Shown one piece after another: positions 32,222 to 40,828 of a stretch of 41,336 bases of DNA. Source of the stretch: Bacteroidota bacterium. Its GTDB lineage: Bacteria > Bacteroidota > Bacteroidia > Chitinophagales > Saprospiraceae. The notes beneath the pieces are model-generated. The model did not search any database and was not told the DNA's origin. It saw nothing but the letters and a program-made list of their open reading frames with translations. The position numbers and the translations under genes were made by a program. The stretch spans positions 1 to 41,336 of the forward strand of contig CAUJEY010000014.1 in the NCBI GenBank assembly GCA_963169325.1, given 5' to 3'. The first letter of the stretch is position 1; each line of letters starts with the position of its first letter.

Positions 32222-33577
32222 TTATTGAAATAATTTTACGATGTCTAAACCAAAAATCGAAAAATTAAGATATAAGGCCAACTTTTTTTCGTAATTAATG
32301 ATATCGTCGATTTTCTCGGCGTCTCCCGTAATCATGTTACCCACGGCATTGCCGTTTTTTAAACTGCCCGGCACCTGTGAATAACCTGCACCTAGCCCGA
32401 TCCTAAATTTATCGGCAAAACTCAGCATAAATGCTCCCTGAAAATTATTTAGACTTTGCCCTTCAGCTGAAATTGCCGTCCCTATACCTACTCCTAACGA
32501 ATTGAGATCCCGTTCACCGAATCTGGCGAAATTATAGGTAAAAAGAATGCCTGGCCGGAAAGGAAACTGATCCGCTTCCTTAAGCGTAATAATACCATTT
32601 TCCAGACCATATTGTTTCGTTTTACCTTCAAATACCATGCTACCCAACGGTACAAGTTCGAATCGCTTTCCGCGATAATTTGGCGTAATGGTTACGACAA
32701 ACAACTTTTCTCCAGTCTGTCGAATGCCCGTTTTGCCCTTTTTTGCAATGGAAATATAGATTTTAGTTTCCTGTTCTTCTTTGATTGTGGTTTCAAATAC
32801 AATCGTGTCATCGAAGGAAAGGAAGTATCTTTTCAGTTCATTTCTTTTATTGATCAGATTCAACGCATGATTTTTTAAAGTCAAAATGAGGTATTCATTT
32901 GTTCCCATTTTGGGAACTGATAAAGAATCAAGTGTTTTGGCTTTCGCTTGAGCTGCCTCAAATAGTTTCTCGTTTAACGCTAAATCGGAAAGTTGCGCCA
33001 CTTTACCTTTTGTCAACGTAAATTCGGAAGCGTCCTCCGGGCTGTTAGGGACATCGGAAGTCGCAATGATCGAATCTAGCCGGTTGTAACTTTTTTCAAT
33101 ATCCCTGATTTCCTCTAAAACTTTTTCATAAAATATATGCATTTCGTTAGAGACATTGTCAAAATATAATTGCTCCATTTCAGGCCGCTCTCTTCCATTT
33201 TGCTTGTCGCCTGTTTCGGGTTTCAGAATTTTCAATTCTCCAGGTAACAATGAAATCAATTCCTCGAACGGCGGGGTGTCAATAACAATCGGTGAAGTAT
33301 CTAGTTTTATTGAATATGTATAGAAAAAAGGATTGGGATTTCTTATTCGAATTGTAAATTTTGTGCCTGGCGCTACCTTGTTTTTGGCTTCCCCTTTTAG
33401 AATTGTTGTCGTTGGATTTATTCCATGATAAATTTCTACGTCCTGCGCGCCAGCAAAATTCGGTACGATCAGATTACTAATCAACATGATTGCAAACAGA
33501 GAGAGAGGTGCTTTCGAGTTCTCTGCGACAAACCTCTGCATAAATTCAAAAGGTACAGTTTTCAAAAAGTTGATCAT
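32222..33577 (-). CDS. Envelope protein with C-terminal beta-barrel-like region, partner of the M43 protease
   Basis: The 451-aa product has a long N-terminal leader with a hydrophobic segment (KAPLSLFAIMLISNLIVPNF, about 23-42) ending in AGAQ, a plausible signal cleavage site. Next is a beta-rich domain (GTKFTIRIRNPNPFFYTYSI), then a long helical middle (about 115-260: MEQLYFDNVSNEMHIFYEKV, KRNELKRYFLSF). The C-terminal part (about 330-451) has alternating strands (ILFTYNFARFGERDLNSLGV, GAFMLSFADKFRIGLGAGYS, LALYLNFSIFG) like an outer-membrane barrel. I do not recognise the family. It precedes the M43 lipoprotein gene by 6 bp. A role in presenting or regulating the protease is inferred only from the operon. 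Confidence 0.6.
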   Translation of the reverse strand: MINFLKTVPFEFMQRFVAENSKAPLSLFAIMLISNLIVPNFAGAQDVEIYHGINPTTTILKGEAKNKVAPGTKFTIRIRNPNPFFYTYSIKLDTSPIVIDTPPFEELISLLPGELKILKPETGDKQNGRERPEMEQLYFDNVSNEMHIFYEKVLEEIRDIEKSYNRLDSIIATSDVPNSPEDASEFTLTKGKVAQLSDLALNEKLFEAAQAKAKTLDSLSVPKMGTNEYLILTLKNHALNLINKRNELKRYFLSFDDTIVFETTIKEEQETKIYISIAKKGKTGIRQTGEKLFVVTITPNYRGKRFELVPLGSMVFEGKTKQYGLENGIITLKEADQFPFRPGILFTYNFARFGERDLNSLGVGIGTAISAEGQSLNNFQGAFMLSFADKFRIGLGAGYSQVPGSLKNGNAVGNMITGDAEKIDDIINYEKKLALYLNFSIFGLDIVKLFQ

Positions 33578-33688
33578 AGATAATAGTTTTGTGCCTACAC
33601 TTACGCTTTCGGCCTTTTCGCCTTACTTCTTGTTTAGGCAGTTTCAGGTAGTCCTGCCATTTGGTTTATTTTAATGATTTTTTAGTTT

Positions 33689-33760
33689 CATAGAACATTT
33701 GCTTCTATGCCAAACAGCCGCGTTTAGCGAACGGTTGGCAGGGAAGCGGTAGTTATATGC
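33689..33760 (-). other. attC-like element after the nucleotidyltransferase-DUF262 unit
   Basis: Read on the minus strand: R'' GCATATAAC (33760-33752), spacer TACC, L'' GCTTCCCTGCCAA, a 21-nt loop, L' TTGGCATAGAAGC, spacer AAAT, R' GTTCTATG (33696-33689). L''/L' pair 11 of 13, and R'' and R' pair at 7 of 8. This is the complete R''-L''-loop-L'-R' order of an integron attC site in 72 bp. The DUF262 stop codon lies within R''. R'' is also the exact inverse of the site at 35371-35379. Confidence 0.6.
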
Positions 33761-34754
33761 TAGCTGCAATTATTTCACTTATTATTGTTCCTCGACCAAC
33801 TCTTGATGATCTATCATTTGTTCCACTCCTAGACGCTGTTACATACGTGATTACACTCGATTCATTGTTCGGGTGTTCGGGGTTAAATGAATCAACTTTC
33901 TCATAAAATGATTCAAGGTTCTTCTTCAATTTTATTTGATCAACCTTTAATCCTAACTTAAATACTGACTTGTAAAGTTCAATTATTAAACTAAACAAAT
34001 CTGCCTTTTTCCATACCCTATGTTTTAAATTAAAATTTAATCGCTCAACTATTCTGAATATTTCAATAAGGTTTTTGTTCAACTCATCTGAGTTTGGAAA
34101 TTCATCATTATATTTGGAGAGATATGCTTCAAGTTCATTGTCTCGGTTAAAATAATTTGAAATTAATGTTATCAGTATAGCTAGTACAAATTTCGTATCC
34201 CCCATCCTTCTTATCTCTGAGCCAGTGAAAATTTTATTTTCACTAAAAAAATCATTTTGGGCTATTTCTTCAGCAAACTTCTTTATTGCTCCATCAAATC
34301 TGGCGTTGTTAATCTCCATCGGATTTAAAGAGTAGTTAGTTGAGTTAATTCGAAGAAAAATCTCTTTTATGTCTTCTATTTCCATCTTACCCAAATCTCT
34401 AACGACTACTTCGTATTCAAGGAATTCTGTTTTATTTACTAAGTCTTTGTAAAATGGAATGTCTGCTTCTATCTTCAATAAGTCAGAGTCTGCAAAATAT
34501 TGGTACAAAGTGGTAATTCTTTGTTGCCCATCAACTAAAATTTCTTTTCCTTCTCCAGTTTCCTCATCAACTTCTCCTGCTGCTATATATATTTCTGGGA
34601 AAGGATAACCTTCTATGACTGTTCTAATAAATGCATTTTTATGCTTTTGTGACCAAACCAATCTTCTTTGAAAATCTGGCCTTGGAATTAAAGTATCATT
34701 CTTTATTCCAGTCAGTAATTTTCTTAATTTTACATTTGTGGCTGTTGTGTTCAT
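33753..34754 (-). CDS. DUF262 (ParB/Srx-like) domain protein
   Basis: The 333-aa protein has the DUF262 hallmarks. PDFQRRLVWSQKHKNAFIRT (26-45) is followed by GYPFPEIYI, then the ParB-like nucleotide/DNA motif ILVDGQQRITTLYQYF (72-87), then IFLRINSTNYSLNPMEINNA. DUF262 is the N-terminal domain of type IV restriction enzymes such as GmrSD, where it hydrolyses NTP, and of several anti-phage proteins. Here the usual C-terminal DUF1524 HNH nuclease is absent; the last 150 residues are helical with no nuclease motif that I can see. The gene starts 3 bp after the nucleotidyltransferase gene, so the two form one operon and are bounded together by inverted core sites. An anti-phage role is inferred from family and context. 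Confidence 0.8.
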   Translation of the reverse strand: MNTTATNVKLRKLLTGIKNDTLIPRPDFQRRLVWSQKHKNAFIRTVIEGYPFPEIYIAAGEVDEETGEGKEILVDGQQRITTLYQYFADSDLLKIEADIPFYKDLVNKTEFLEYEVVVRDLGKMEIEDIKEIFLRINSTNYSLNPMEINNARFDGAIKKFAEEIAQNDFFSENKIFTGSEIRRMGDTKFVLAILITLISNYFNRDNELEAYLSKYNDEFPNSDELNKNLIEIFRIVERLNFNLKHRVWKKADLFSLIIELYKSVFKLGLKVDQIKLKKNLESFYEKVDSFNPEHPNNESSVITYVTASRSGTNDRSSRVGRGTIISEIIAASI

Positions 34755-34757
34755 GTG

Positions 34758-35351
34758 TTAAATATTTTTGCATTGATTTACTGCGGTCATTTGATAGTTT
34801 TCTAAAAAATACCAACTCTTATACAATCCTGCACTGATTTTATAGGAGCCAAATTTATCTGAGTTTGTTATCATTTGAAAGAAATCCCACCAATCATTTG
34901 CTACCTTAAACTTTTTACTTGGTGGAAGTTTATCTGGTCTAATCCATCCTTGGAAAAGGTATTTAGAGAAAGCCGGCATACTATACCAGAAGCCTTTTTC
35001 CCCGTAGTAATCATAAACTTCTTCCCAAATTTTGTCAAATAATTTTTCTGATATAATTGCAACATCAATATCGGAATCATCCCCAAAATATCTATACCTT
35101 AATTTAGGAGGGTCTTTTACCTTGTTCTCTGAAATTGAGAATCCTAATTTGCCTGAACCAACAATAATTACTTGACTTGGATGAATATCAAAGTATTCAG
35201 AAACAAGGTCCTTTAGCTCAAAGTACTTTGATTCTGCAATGACATAGGTATTACCGTATGTTATATATTTTCGAACGATTTGCTTGGAATCAAGCAAGCT
35301 CAAATCTAATTTAAATTCAGCGATTTTTTCGTTTAATACTTCTGACATCAA
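34758..35351 (-). CDS. Nucleotidyltransferase-fold protein
   Basis: The 197-aa protein has a pol-beta-type nucleotidyltransferase motif: VIIVGSGKLGFSISE (61-75) with the GSxxxG loop, then YFGDDSDIDVAIISEKLFDK (88-107), where D94 and D96 would bind metal. The spacing between motifs is longer than in minimal MNT enzymes. The C-terminal part is helical and aromatic (WWDFFQMITNSDKFGSYKIS) and no substrate-specific domain is visible. MMSEV could start at either Met. Enzymes of this fold transfer NMPs to proteins, tRNA or small molecules, including antitoxins of HEPN-MNT systems and CBASS cyclases. It is translationally close to DUF262 (3 bp gap), and nothing else lies in the unit. Its target is unknown. 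Confidence 0.7.
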   Translation of the reverse strand: MMSEVLNEKIAEFKLDLSLLDSKQIVRKYITYGNTYVIAESKYFELKDLVSEYFDIHPSQVIIVGSGKLGFSISENKVKDPPKLRYRYFGDDSDIDVAIISEKLFDKIWEEVYDYYGEKGFWYSMPAFSKYLFQGWIRPDKLPPSKKFKVANDWWDFFQMITNSDKFGSYKISAGLYKSWYFLENYQMTAVNQCKNI

Positions 35352-35370
35352 GTTTATATTTATTCTGTTT

Positions 35371-35379
35371 GCATATAAC
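35371..35379 (-). other. Cassette core site R' at the left end of the nucleotidyltransferase-DUF262 unit
   Basis: On the minus strand GTTATATGC, 19 bp before the nucleotidyltransferase start. It is the exact 9-bp inverse of GCATATAAC at the far end of the unit (33760-33752, minus strand). Gene units held between inverted core sites of this form are how integron cassettes are organised. Confidence 0.5.
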
Positions 35380-35531
35380 TTTCACACACCCGAAAACGAA
35401 TAATCAAAACCCACCTTACCCCTTTCACCTATCCCCTTTCGGAACTATTGCCTTTCAACCGGGTTTCCTTCCATCTAAGAGCTCAATCTAAACCATACTT
35501 ACTCCCTGTCCAAATCCAACCCCCAATACAA

Positions 35532-35570
35532 ACGCCCCTGCTTCCGGACTCCATCCGAAAACAGGGGCGT
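35532..35570 (-). terminator. Hairpin terminator candidate after the HYR-repeat gene
   Basis: ACGCCCCTG (35532-35540) and CAGGGGCGT (35562-35570) pair perfectly, with an inner TTCCGGA/TCCGAAA pair. On the minus strand GGGGCGT is followed by TTGTATTGG, so the T tract is poor. The hairpin lies 131 bp past the stop. Apart from this and the core site, I see nothing in the gap 35352-35700. Confidence 0.45.
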
Positions 35571-35700
35571 ATACTAAATCGTGTGGGCGTTTATCATGTT
35601 GGATTTCCGTTGAGGCCCGAAAAGTAAAGCAACATTCCGGAATCGCCAACTTTCCCGAAAAATTATTTTTTCAATCCGGCAACGCGCCAATCACTTGTTG

Positions 35701-38700
35701 CTAATTTTTCACGATCACCAGTTTTTTTGCAGTCTTCCACGCTGCAACCTGCACGTGCATCGTGTACAGGCCGCCGGGCAAACCGCTTAAATCCAATCGA
35801 TAGCGGTTGTCGCCTATTGAAGCGCCAAAAACTTGCCGATGTGCCAAACGCCCGGCTGCATCGAACAAGCGTATCGTTGCCTCAGATTCCGAGATGGATT
35901 CAAAGGATAACCAAACTTCATCGCGAGCGGGATTTGGCGAAGTTTGAAGTTCAAAGTTTAAAGTTCGAAGGGGGGAGTTGGAAGTTTGAAGTTCAAAGTT
36001 CGAAGTTAGAAGTTCGGAATAGGAAGTTTGAAGTTTGGAGTTTGGTCCCCAGTCCTCGGGATGAAGTTTAGAGTTTGATCCTGAGGTCTCGGGATGAAGT
36101 TTGTAGTTTGGTCCCAAGTCCTCGGGATGAAGTTTGAAGTTTGATCCCGAGGTCTCAGGATGAAGTTTGGAGTTTGAACCCAAGTCCTCGGGATGAAATT
36201 GGGGCTCCGTGTGCTGTACTTCGAACTTCAAACTTTGAACTTCAAACTCCCACTTTTGCTCTTCGAACTTCAAACTTTGAACTTCAAACGCATTTCCAAC
36301 GGTAATCACCTGCGTATGCACCCTGGAGTTGCCGCAATCGTCGCTCACCGTCCAGGTACGCGTGACGGTGTACGGACAGTCCGGCCCGGTGCTTTCTTCG
36401 CCCAGATAGGTGACCGGCACGATATTATCGCAGTTGTCGGTGGCCATCAGCGCAGGTATGCCGGGGAGGGCGCCGCCGCAAGCGATCGTCACATTGGCCG
36501 GCGCATTGGTGAAATTGGGCGCCTGGGTATCCTGTATCGTGATCAGCTGGCCGGCGGTCACGGAATTGCCGCACACGTCCTGCGCGCGCCAGCTCCGTGT
36601 TATGGTGTAGTTGCCCAGGCAGTTGCCGGCTGCCGATGTTTGGCCGAGGAAGGTGATCTGTACGTACCCGCCGCAGGCGTCCGCTGCTGTTGGCGTGCCG
36701 ATGGGCGGTAACAACTCGTGGCACTGTATGGTGACATGCGCCGGCACCGACGTGAATACGGGCGCCTGCGTGTCCTGAATTGTAATGGTCTGGCTCGTTA
36801 CCGTGAAATTTCCGCAGTTGTCGGTGGCTTTCCAGGTACGGATCAATTGGTAACTGTTTTGGCAGCCGGCATTGGCCGAACTTTGGCCCAGGTACGCCAG
36901 GGTCACGGCGGCGTCGCAGTTGTCCGTAGCAATCGCCGGCCCGACGTCCGGCAAGGTTTCGGAGCACTGGATCGTGATGTTTGCCGGCACGGCAGTAAAA
37001 GCGGGTTTCTGCGTGTCTTGCACGGTTATTTTCTGCGTCACCGTTTTCGTGTTGCCACAGTTATCCGCGGCCGTCCATTTCCGGGTGAGCACGTAGGTAT
37101 CGGTGCAAGCCCCGTTGGTGCGGGATTCCCCGTTGTAACTGATCGTCACGGTGGCGTCGCAATTGTCGGTAGCCGTGGGGCCGGCCGGCGCCGGAATGTT
37201 GCTGCATTGTACGGTTATGTTGGCAGGGGTAGCGGTAAACACGGGCTTTTGTGTATCCCGTACCGTAATACGCTGGGTGGCCGTTTTAGTGTTGCCGCAG
37301 GCGTCGGTGGCCGTCCATTGCCGGGTGAGGGTGTAGCTGTTGTCGCAGATGAGATTGGAAACCGTCTCGCCGTCGAAGGCGATGGTGACGCTGCCGCCAC
37401 AGTTGTCGGTTGCCGTCGGGTTGCCGGGGGCGGGGATTTGATGGCATTGCACCGTGGTGTTGCCGGGCACGAAGGAGAAGCCGGGCTGGGCGCCGTCGTA
37501 CACGGTGATGGTTTGCGTGCAGGTGCTGCTGTTGCCGGACAGGTCGGTGGCGCAGTAGCTGCGGGTGATTTTGAACCGGTTGGGGCAAGTCTGGTCATAC
37601 GTCACGTCGCCCAGGTGCGACTTGCCGGGTATACCGCAGTTGTCATTTGCCATTATCTGCGACGGGGCCGCGGCAGGCACGTTGCCCGCGCAGGACACGG
37701 TGACCGGTCCGGGGCAGGTTACGGTGGGAAAAAGATTGTCTTGCACCGTCACGGTAGCGGTGCAACTGTTTTGGTTGCCGCCAATATCGGTCACCGTGAG
37801 CGTTACCGTGTTCGGCCCGATGTGCGCACAGTTAAAAATTGTTTGGCTGAGGTGCATAGTCTGGATGCCGCAGGCGTCGGTACTGCCGTTGTTTACGGCT
37901 TGTGCGTTTGTGCCGACGTTACCGGAGTCGTCGGGATGCACGGTAATATCCTGACAAATAGCGACCGGGGGCGTTTGATCATCGAGGGTTAAACGAACCG
38001 ACACGACCCGGCTGCAACCGTATCCGTCATCGTGGGCATTAAAGTACAGTTGTTGGGTTCCTTGTGGCAGATTATCCGGCGTAAAGGTGTTGGCGGCTTG
38101 ATTATAGACGCCTGCCGGTTGTGTCAGACTTTCGTCCAGATACCAGGTAACGCCCGCGGCGAACCGGTTTTGGATGCCGATTTGCAGGGCGGACGACACC
38201 GGACCGCACTCCGAACCGATCGGCTGAACGATGAGGCAACGATTGTCCACGTTCGGGATCGGATTTCCCTGTACATATTCCAGGATACCAAAATTTTCCA
38301 GGCCGTAGTAGCTGCCGCTGAAGGTATGCGGCTTGTCGGTGTCCACGGTAAACAGGCCGCGGTTTATAAAAGAGTAGCTCGTATTGCTGTTCAGGTTGCT
38401 GTGCAGCCTGATCTCGGCACAGGCGTGATTGGTAAATTCGCCGTAATTCTTTATGCCGTCCTGGCCGATGGGCGCCAGAAGGCCGATATAGAGTTTGCCC
38501 CTGTTGTGGAAGGGATGATCGGTGTACAATCCGATGCCGGCCGTCCGGTCTATCCATATCTCGCCGGTGCCGTCGTTGTTAAAAGTATTGGAATTGTATA
38601 TCCCCCAGGAGCCGATTTGTTGGGCGCCGCCGATTCGGATCTCCCCGCGGTTGGTGAAGGTGTTGTAATTGGTTATAGCGTTGGCGCCGGCGCCGTCGAT

Positions 38701-40059
38701 ATGGAGGACGCCGCCGCTTTCCTGTAAAAAGAAGGCTGAACTATAAATACCGGTCCCTCTTACTCCCGCTTCGGCGCCGATGTACAACGCCGCCCGATTG
38801 GTGAACACGCCGCTATTGTGTTGTATGCCGTGGCTCGATCTGTCTATGCGGATTTGTCCGCTTTCGTTGGTGAAGGTTCCGCCGTTGTTTATACCGTTAT
38901 AGCCGATAGTTATCTGCTGTTGCCCGATATGAATTTCACCGCTATTGTAAATCGTGCCGTTTGAGTTGTTAATGCCGCTTTGCCCCGTCGCGTCAATATG
39001 GATAACGCCATTGTTTTGTACCGACCCGCCGCTGTTGTCCAGTCCGTTGCCGGTACTGCCACTGATGGTCAGGCTCCCGCCGGTATTGATCGTCAGCTCG
39101 GCGTCGCTTTGCACGGACACGGATTTTGCCAGGGCTGCCGTGCTATTCCCGATCACCGGATCGTTCGGCACGTTGGGAATGATGACATTATAGTCGGCAG
39201 TGGGCACAAAGGCGATGTCCCAGTTGCCCGGCTCGTCCCAATCGGTGTTCACCGTGCCCGTCCAGGTATGTTGCGGATGTATCCAGGAAATTGTGACCTT
39301 GCCGTTGCCTGTATGCTCTCCTTGGGTATGGATGACATTGGTACACAAAACAGGGTCGGTGTACGAGCTGCCGCCACCGGCCTGCGCGGCAAGGTATGTG
39401 CCACCGCCGCCATAGTAGCCGCCGCCGCCGCCGCACCCAACGGTGGCACTGTTTCCGCCCTGTCCCAGGCTGCCGCTTTGGCCACCGTTGTACCCGGCGC
39501 CGCCGGCAGATTGCGTACCGCCCTTTCCACCGGTTGGAATACTGCGGCCGACGAGCCCACCGCCGTCTCCGGGATTTACATAATTGAAAAAAGTGCCGCC
39601 GCCGCCACCTGACACCACCACCCGGTGGGTCAGCGACGTACCGCCCCGGCGTATATCGGTGCCCCCGCCCCCGCCGCCGAACCAGGATGCCGGCGAGCCG
39701 TCTGAATAACCGCTGCCGCCGCCGTTGTATCCGGCCGCATGATCGGGAGCAGGCGCGCCGCCTGCATAAATCGTGAGTGTTTCTCCCGGCGTAACACTTA
39801 AATCCGTTTCTACTTTTCCGCCCTTCCCGCCAAGGCTTATGATAGCCGAATGGCCTGATCCCCCCGATGCTGCCCAGGCAATCACATGAATGCCCATTAC
39901 ACCCGGGGGAACGGTAAATTCCTGTGCGTTGCCGGTGTAGTTAAAGGTTTGGGTATGGGTTGTTTGAGCCGAAGCCGTTGCAATCATCAACCAATATGCG
40001 GCACATAGAAGCGTCAGGTGTTTTGCGCGCAGGGCGCAAAACAGGAAGTGCTGTTTCAT
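35701..40059 (-). CDS. Secreted glycine-rich / HYR-repeat T9SS protein
   Basis: I take the ATG at 40059 (1452 aa) because it gives a signal peptide (MKQHFLFCALRAKHLTLLCA to ATASAQ); an upstream ATG at 40137 would overlap the promoter. After FNYTGNAQEFTVPPGV comes a glycine-rich domain (about 50-250, runs such as WFGGGGGGTDIRRGG). Next is a beta-helix-like array of NNGVIHI/FTNESGQIRI units (about 330-610), then seven HYR/Ig-like repeats of about 75-95 residues with ATDNC and DTQKPVFTATPANITVQC signatures. After them is an in-frame low-complexity insert, then a T9SS type A sorting domain (LQTSPNPARDEVWLSF to KTAKKLVIVKN). It is a large surface adhesin or matrix protein. Expression is probably controlled by the adjacent response regulator through the shared site upstream. 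Confidence 0.85.
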   Translation of the reverse strand: MKQHFLFCALRAKHLTLLCAAYWLMIATASAQTTHTQTFNYTGNAQEFTVPPGVMGIHVIAWAASGGSGHSAIISLGGKGGKVETDLSVTPGETLTIYAGGAPAPDHAAGYNGGGSGYSDGSPASWFGGGGGGTDIRRGGTSLTHRVVVSGGGGGTFFNYVNPGDGGGLVGRSIPTGGKGGTQSAGGAGYNGGQSGSLGQGGNSATVGCGGGGGYYGGGGTYLAAQAGGGSSYTDPVLCTNVIHTQGEHTGNGKVTISWIHPQHTWTGTVNTDWDEPGNWDIAFVPTADYNVIIPNVPNDPVIGNSTAALAKSVSVQSDAELTINTGGSLTISGSTGNGLDNSGGSVQNNGVIHIDATGQSGINNSNGTIYNSGEIHIGQQQITIGYNGINNGGTFTNESGQIRIDRSSHGIQHNSGVFTNRAALYIGAEAGVRGTGIYSSAFFLQESGGVLHIDGAGANAITNYNTFTNRGEIRIGGAQQIGSWGIYNSNTFNNDGTGEIWIDRTAGIGLYTDHPFHNRGKLYIGLLAPIGQDGIKNYGEFTNHACAEIRLHSNLNSNTSYSFINRGLFTVDTDKPHTFSGSYYGLENFGILEYVQGNPIPNVDNRCLIVQPIGSECGPVSSALQIGIQNRFAAGVTWYLDESLTQPAGVYNQAANTFTPDNLPQGTQQLYFNAHDDGYGCSRVVSVRLTLDDQTPPVAICQDITVHPDDSGNVGTNAQAVNNGSTDACGIQTMHLSQTIFNCAHIGPNTVTLTVTDIGGNQNSCTATVTVQDNLFPTVTCPGPVTVSCAGNVPAAAPSQIMANDNCGIPGKSHLGDVTYDQTCPNRFKITRSYCATDLSGNSSTCTQTITVYDGAQPGFSFVPGNTTVQCHQIPAPGNPTATDNCGGSVTIAFDGETVSNLICDNSYTLTRQWTATDACGNTKTATQRITVRDTQKPVFTATPANITVQCSNIPAPAGPTATDNCDATVTISYNGESRTNGACTDTYVLTRKWTAADNCGNTKTVTQKITVQDTQKPAFTAVPANITIQCSETLPDVGPAIATDNCDAAVTLAYLGQSSANAGCQNSYQLIRTWKATDNCGNFTVTSQTITIQDTQAPVFTSVPAHVTIQCHELLPPIGTPTAADACGGYVQITFLGQTSAAGNCLGNYTITRSWRAQDVCGNSVTAGQLITIQDTQAPNFTNAPANVTIACGGALPGIPALMATDNCDNIVPVTYLGEESTGPDCPYTVTRTWTVSDDCGNSRVHTQVITVGNAFEVQSLKFEEQKWEFEVQSLKFEVQHTEPQFHPEDLGSNSKLHPETSGSNFKLHPEDLGPNYKLHPETSGSNSKLHPEDWGPNSKLQTSYSELLTSNFELQTSNSPLRTLNFELQTSPNPARDEVWLSFESISESEATIRLFDAAGRLAHRQVFGASIGDNRYRLDLSGLPGGLYTMHVQVAAWKTAKKLVIVKN
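35939..36292. repeat. In-frame palindromic low-complexity element within the HYR gene
   Basis: Both ends consist of variants of GAAGTTTGAAGTTCAAAGTT: direct on the left (about 35939-36045) and as the reverse complement on the right (about 36215-36292), so the element is an inverted repeat. Between them are five 33-bp units (phase at 36061, 36094, 36127, 36160 and 36193) that alternate two versions, giving 11-residue peptides KLHPEDLGPN- and KLHPETSGSN-. The host frame stays open throughout. Confidence 0.75.
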
Positions 40060-40095
40060 TTTCAATAAAACTTTAGAAAGTAAATAATCGTGGTA

Positions 40096-40143
40096 CAAAA
40101 ATACCCGGCCAGGCATGGGGTTACGACCCCATATCAATGGGGT
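40096..40143 (-). promoter_or_regulatory. Promoter and triple half-site operator of the HYR gene
   Basis: The -7 box TATTTTTG is the complement of 40096-40103. Upstream lie three alternating half-sites, ATGGGGT (40115-40121), ACCCCAT (40126-40132) and ATGGGGT (40137-40143), each separated by 4 bp, so half-site centres are 11 bp (one helical turn) apart. No TTTG -33 element is present; the operator occupies its place, as in activator-dependent promoters. The pair ACCCCAT-4-ATGGGG starts 23 bp from the end of the -7 box. Confidence 0.6.
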
Positions 40144-40151
40144 GTGCCGCG

Positions 40152-40790
40152 CTAAATTTCGCCGTCCTGGAGTTTGCGCACCACCTCGGCGCGGCTGTTG
40201 ACCGACAGGGTTTTGTAAATGTTCTTGATGTGGTCGCGCACCGTTTCCAGCGTGACGAGATACTTTTCAGCAATACCTTTATAACTAAGGCCTTCGGCTA
40301 AACCTTCCACAATCTGCCGCTGCCGCGGGGTAAGTTTGTCCTCGGCGGTTTTGGGCTTCGGCGCAAAATAGTTGGCTACCCTGCGGGCTATGCTGGGCGA
40401 CATAAACGAGCCGCCGCGGTGTACCGTCAGTACGGCCTCCTGGATTTGCGGCAACGGCGTACGTTTGGTCAAATAAGAGCAGGCGCCTGCACAAAGGGCT
40501 TTGAAAATTTTATCGTCTTCCTCAAACGTGGTCAACATCATAATATCGAGTTCCGGCAGCCGCTGCCGGATCAGGCGGATACCCTCCAGTCCCGACATGC
40601 CCGGCAGCCCGATGTCGAGCAACAGGATATCCGGTTTTTTGCGCGGATGCGCGTCGAATTCGGCCAGAAAAGCCTCTACGCTGTCCGCTATAATTTCTAT
40701 TTGAAAAACAGGATTTCGGGCTAAATAGCCGGACAGGTTTTCCCGCACCAGCGGCTCGTCTTCAATGATAGCGATACGAATTGTTTCCAT
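40152..40790 (-). CDS. NarL/LuxR-type response regulator
   Basis: The start at 40790 (212 aa, METIRIAIIEDEP) is the natural beginning of the receiver domain; the longer frame would be read from the upstream operator and a hairpin. The receiver domain (1-120) has the acidic pair E10-D11, phospho-acceptor D59 in ILLLDIGLPG, Thr in MMLTTFEED and Lys in SYLTKRTP. The LuxR-type helix-turn-helix (about 145-210) is KLTPRQRQIVEGLAEGLSYK then GIAEKYLVTLETVRDHIKNI. It is a cytoplasmic DNA-binding regulator, active when phosphorylated by a histidine kinase not present in the window. It ends just upstream of the HYR gene's operator, and a similar site precedes its own start, so it probably activates the HYR gene and itself. 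Confidence 0.9.
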   Translation of the reverse strand: METIRIAIIEDEPLVRENLSGYLARNPVFQIEIIADSVEAFLAEFDAHPRKKPDILLLDIGLPGMSGLEGIRLIRQRLPELDIMMLTTFEEDDKIFKALCAGACSYLTKRTPLPQIQEAVLTVHRGGSFMSPSIARRVANYFAPKPKTAEDKLTPRQRQIVEGLAEGLSYKGIAEKYLVTLETVRDHIKNIYKTLSVNSRAEVVRKLQDGEI

Positions 40791-40828
40791 AGGAGGTATG
40801 TGTTTGGCGGCGGCGGTTTGAGGTGTTG

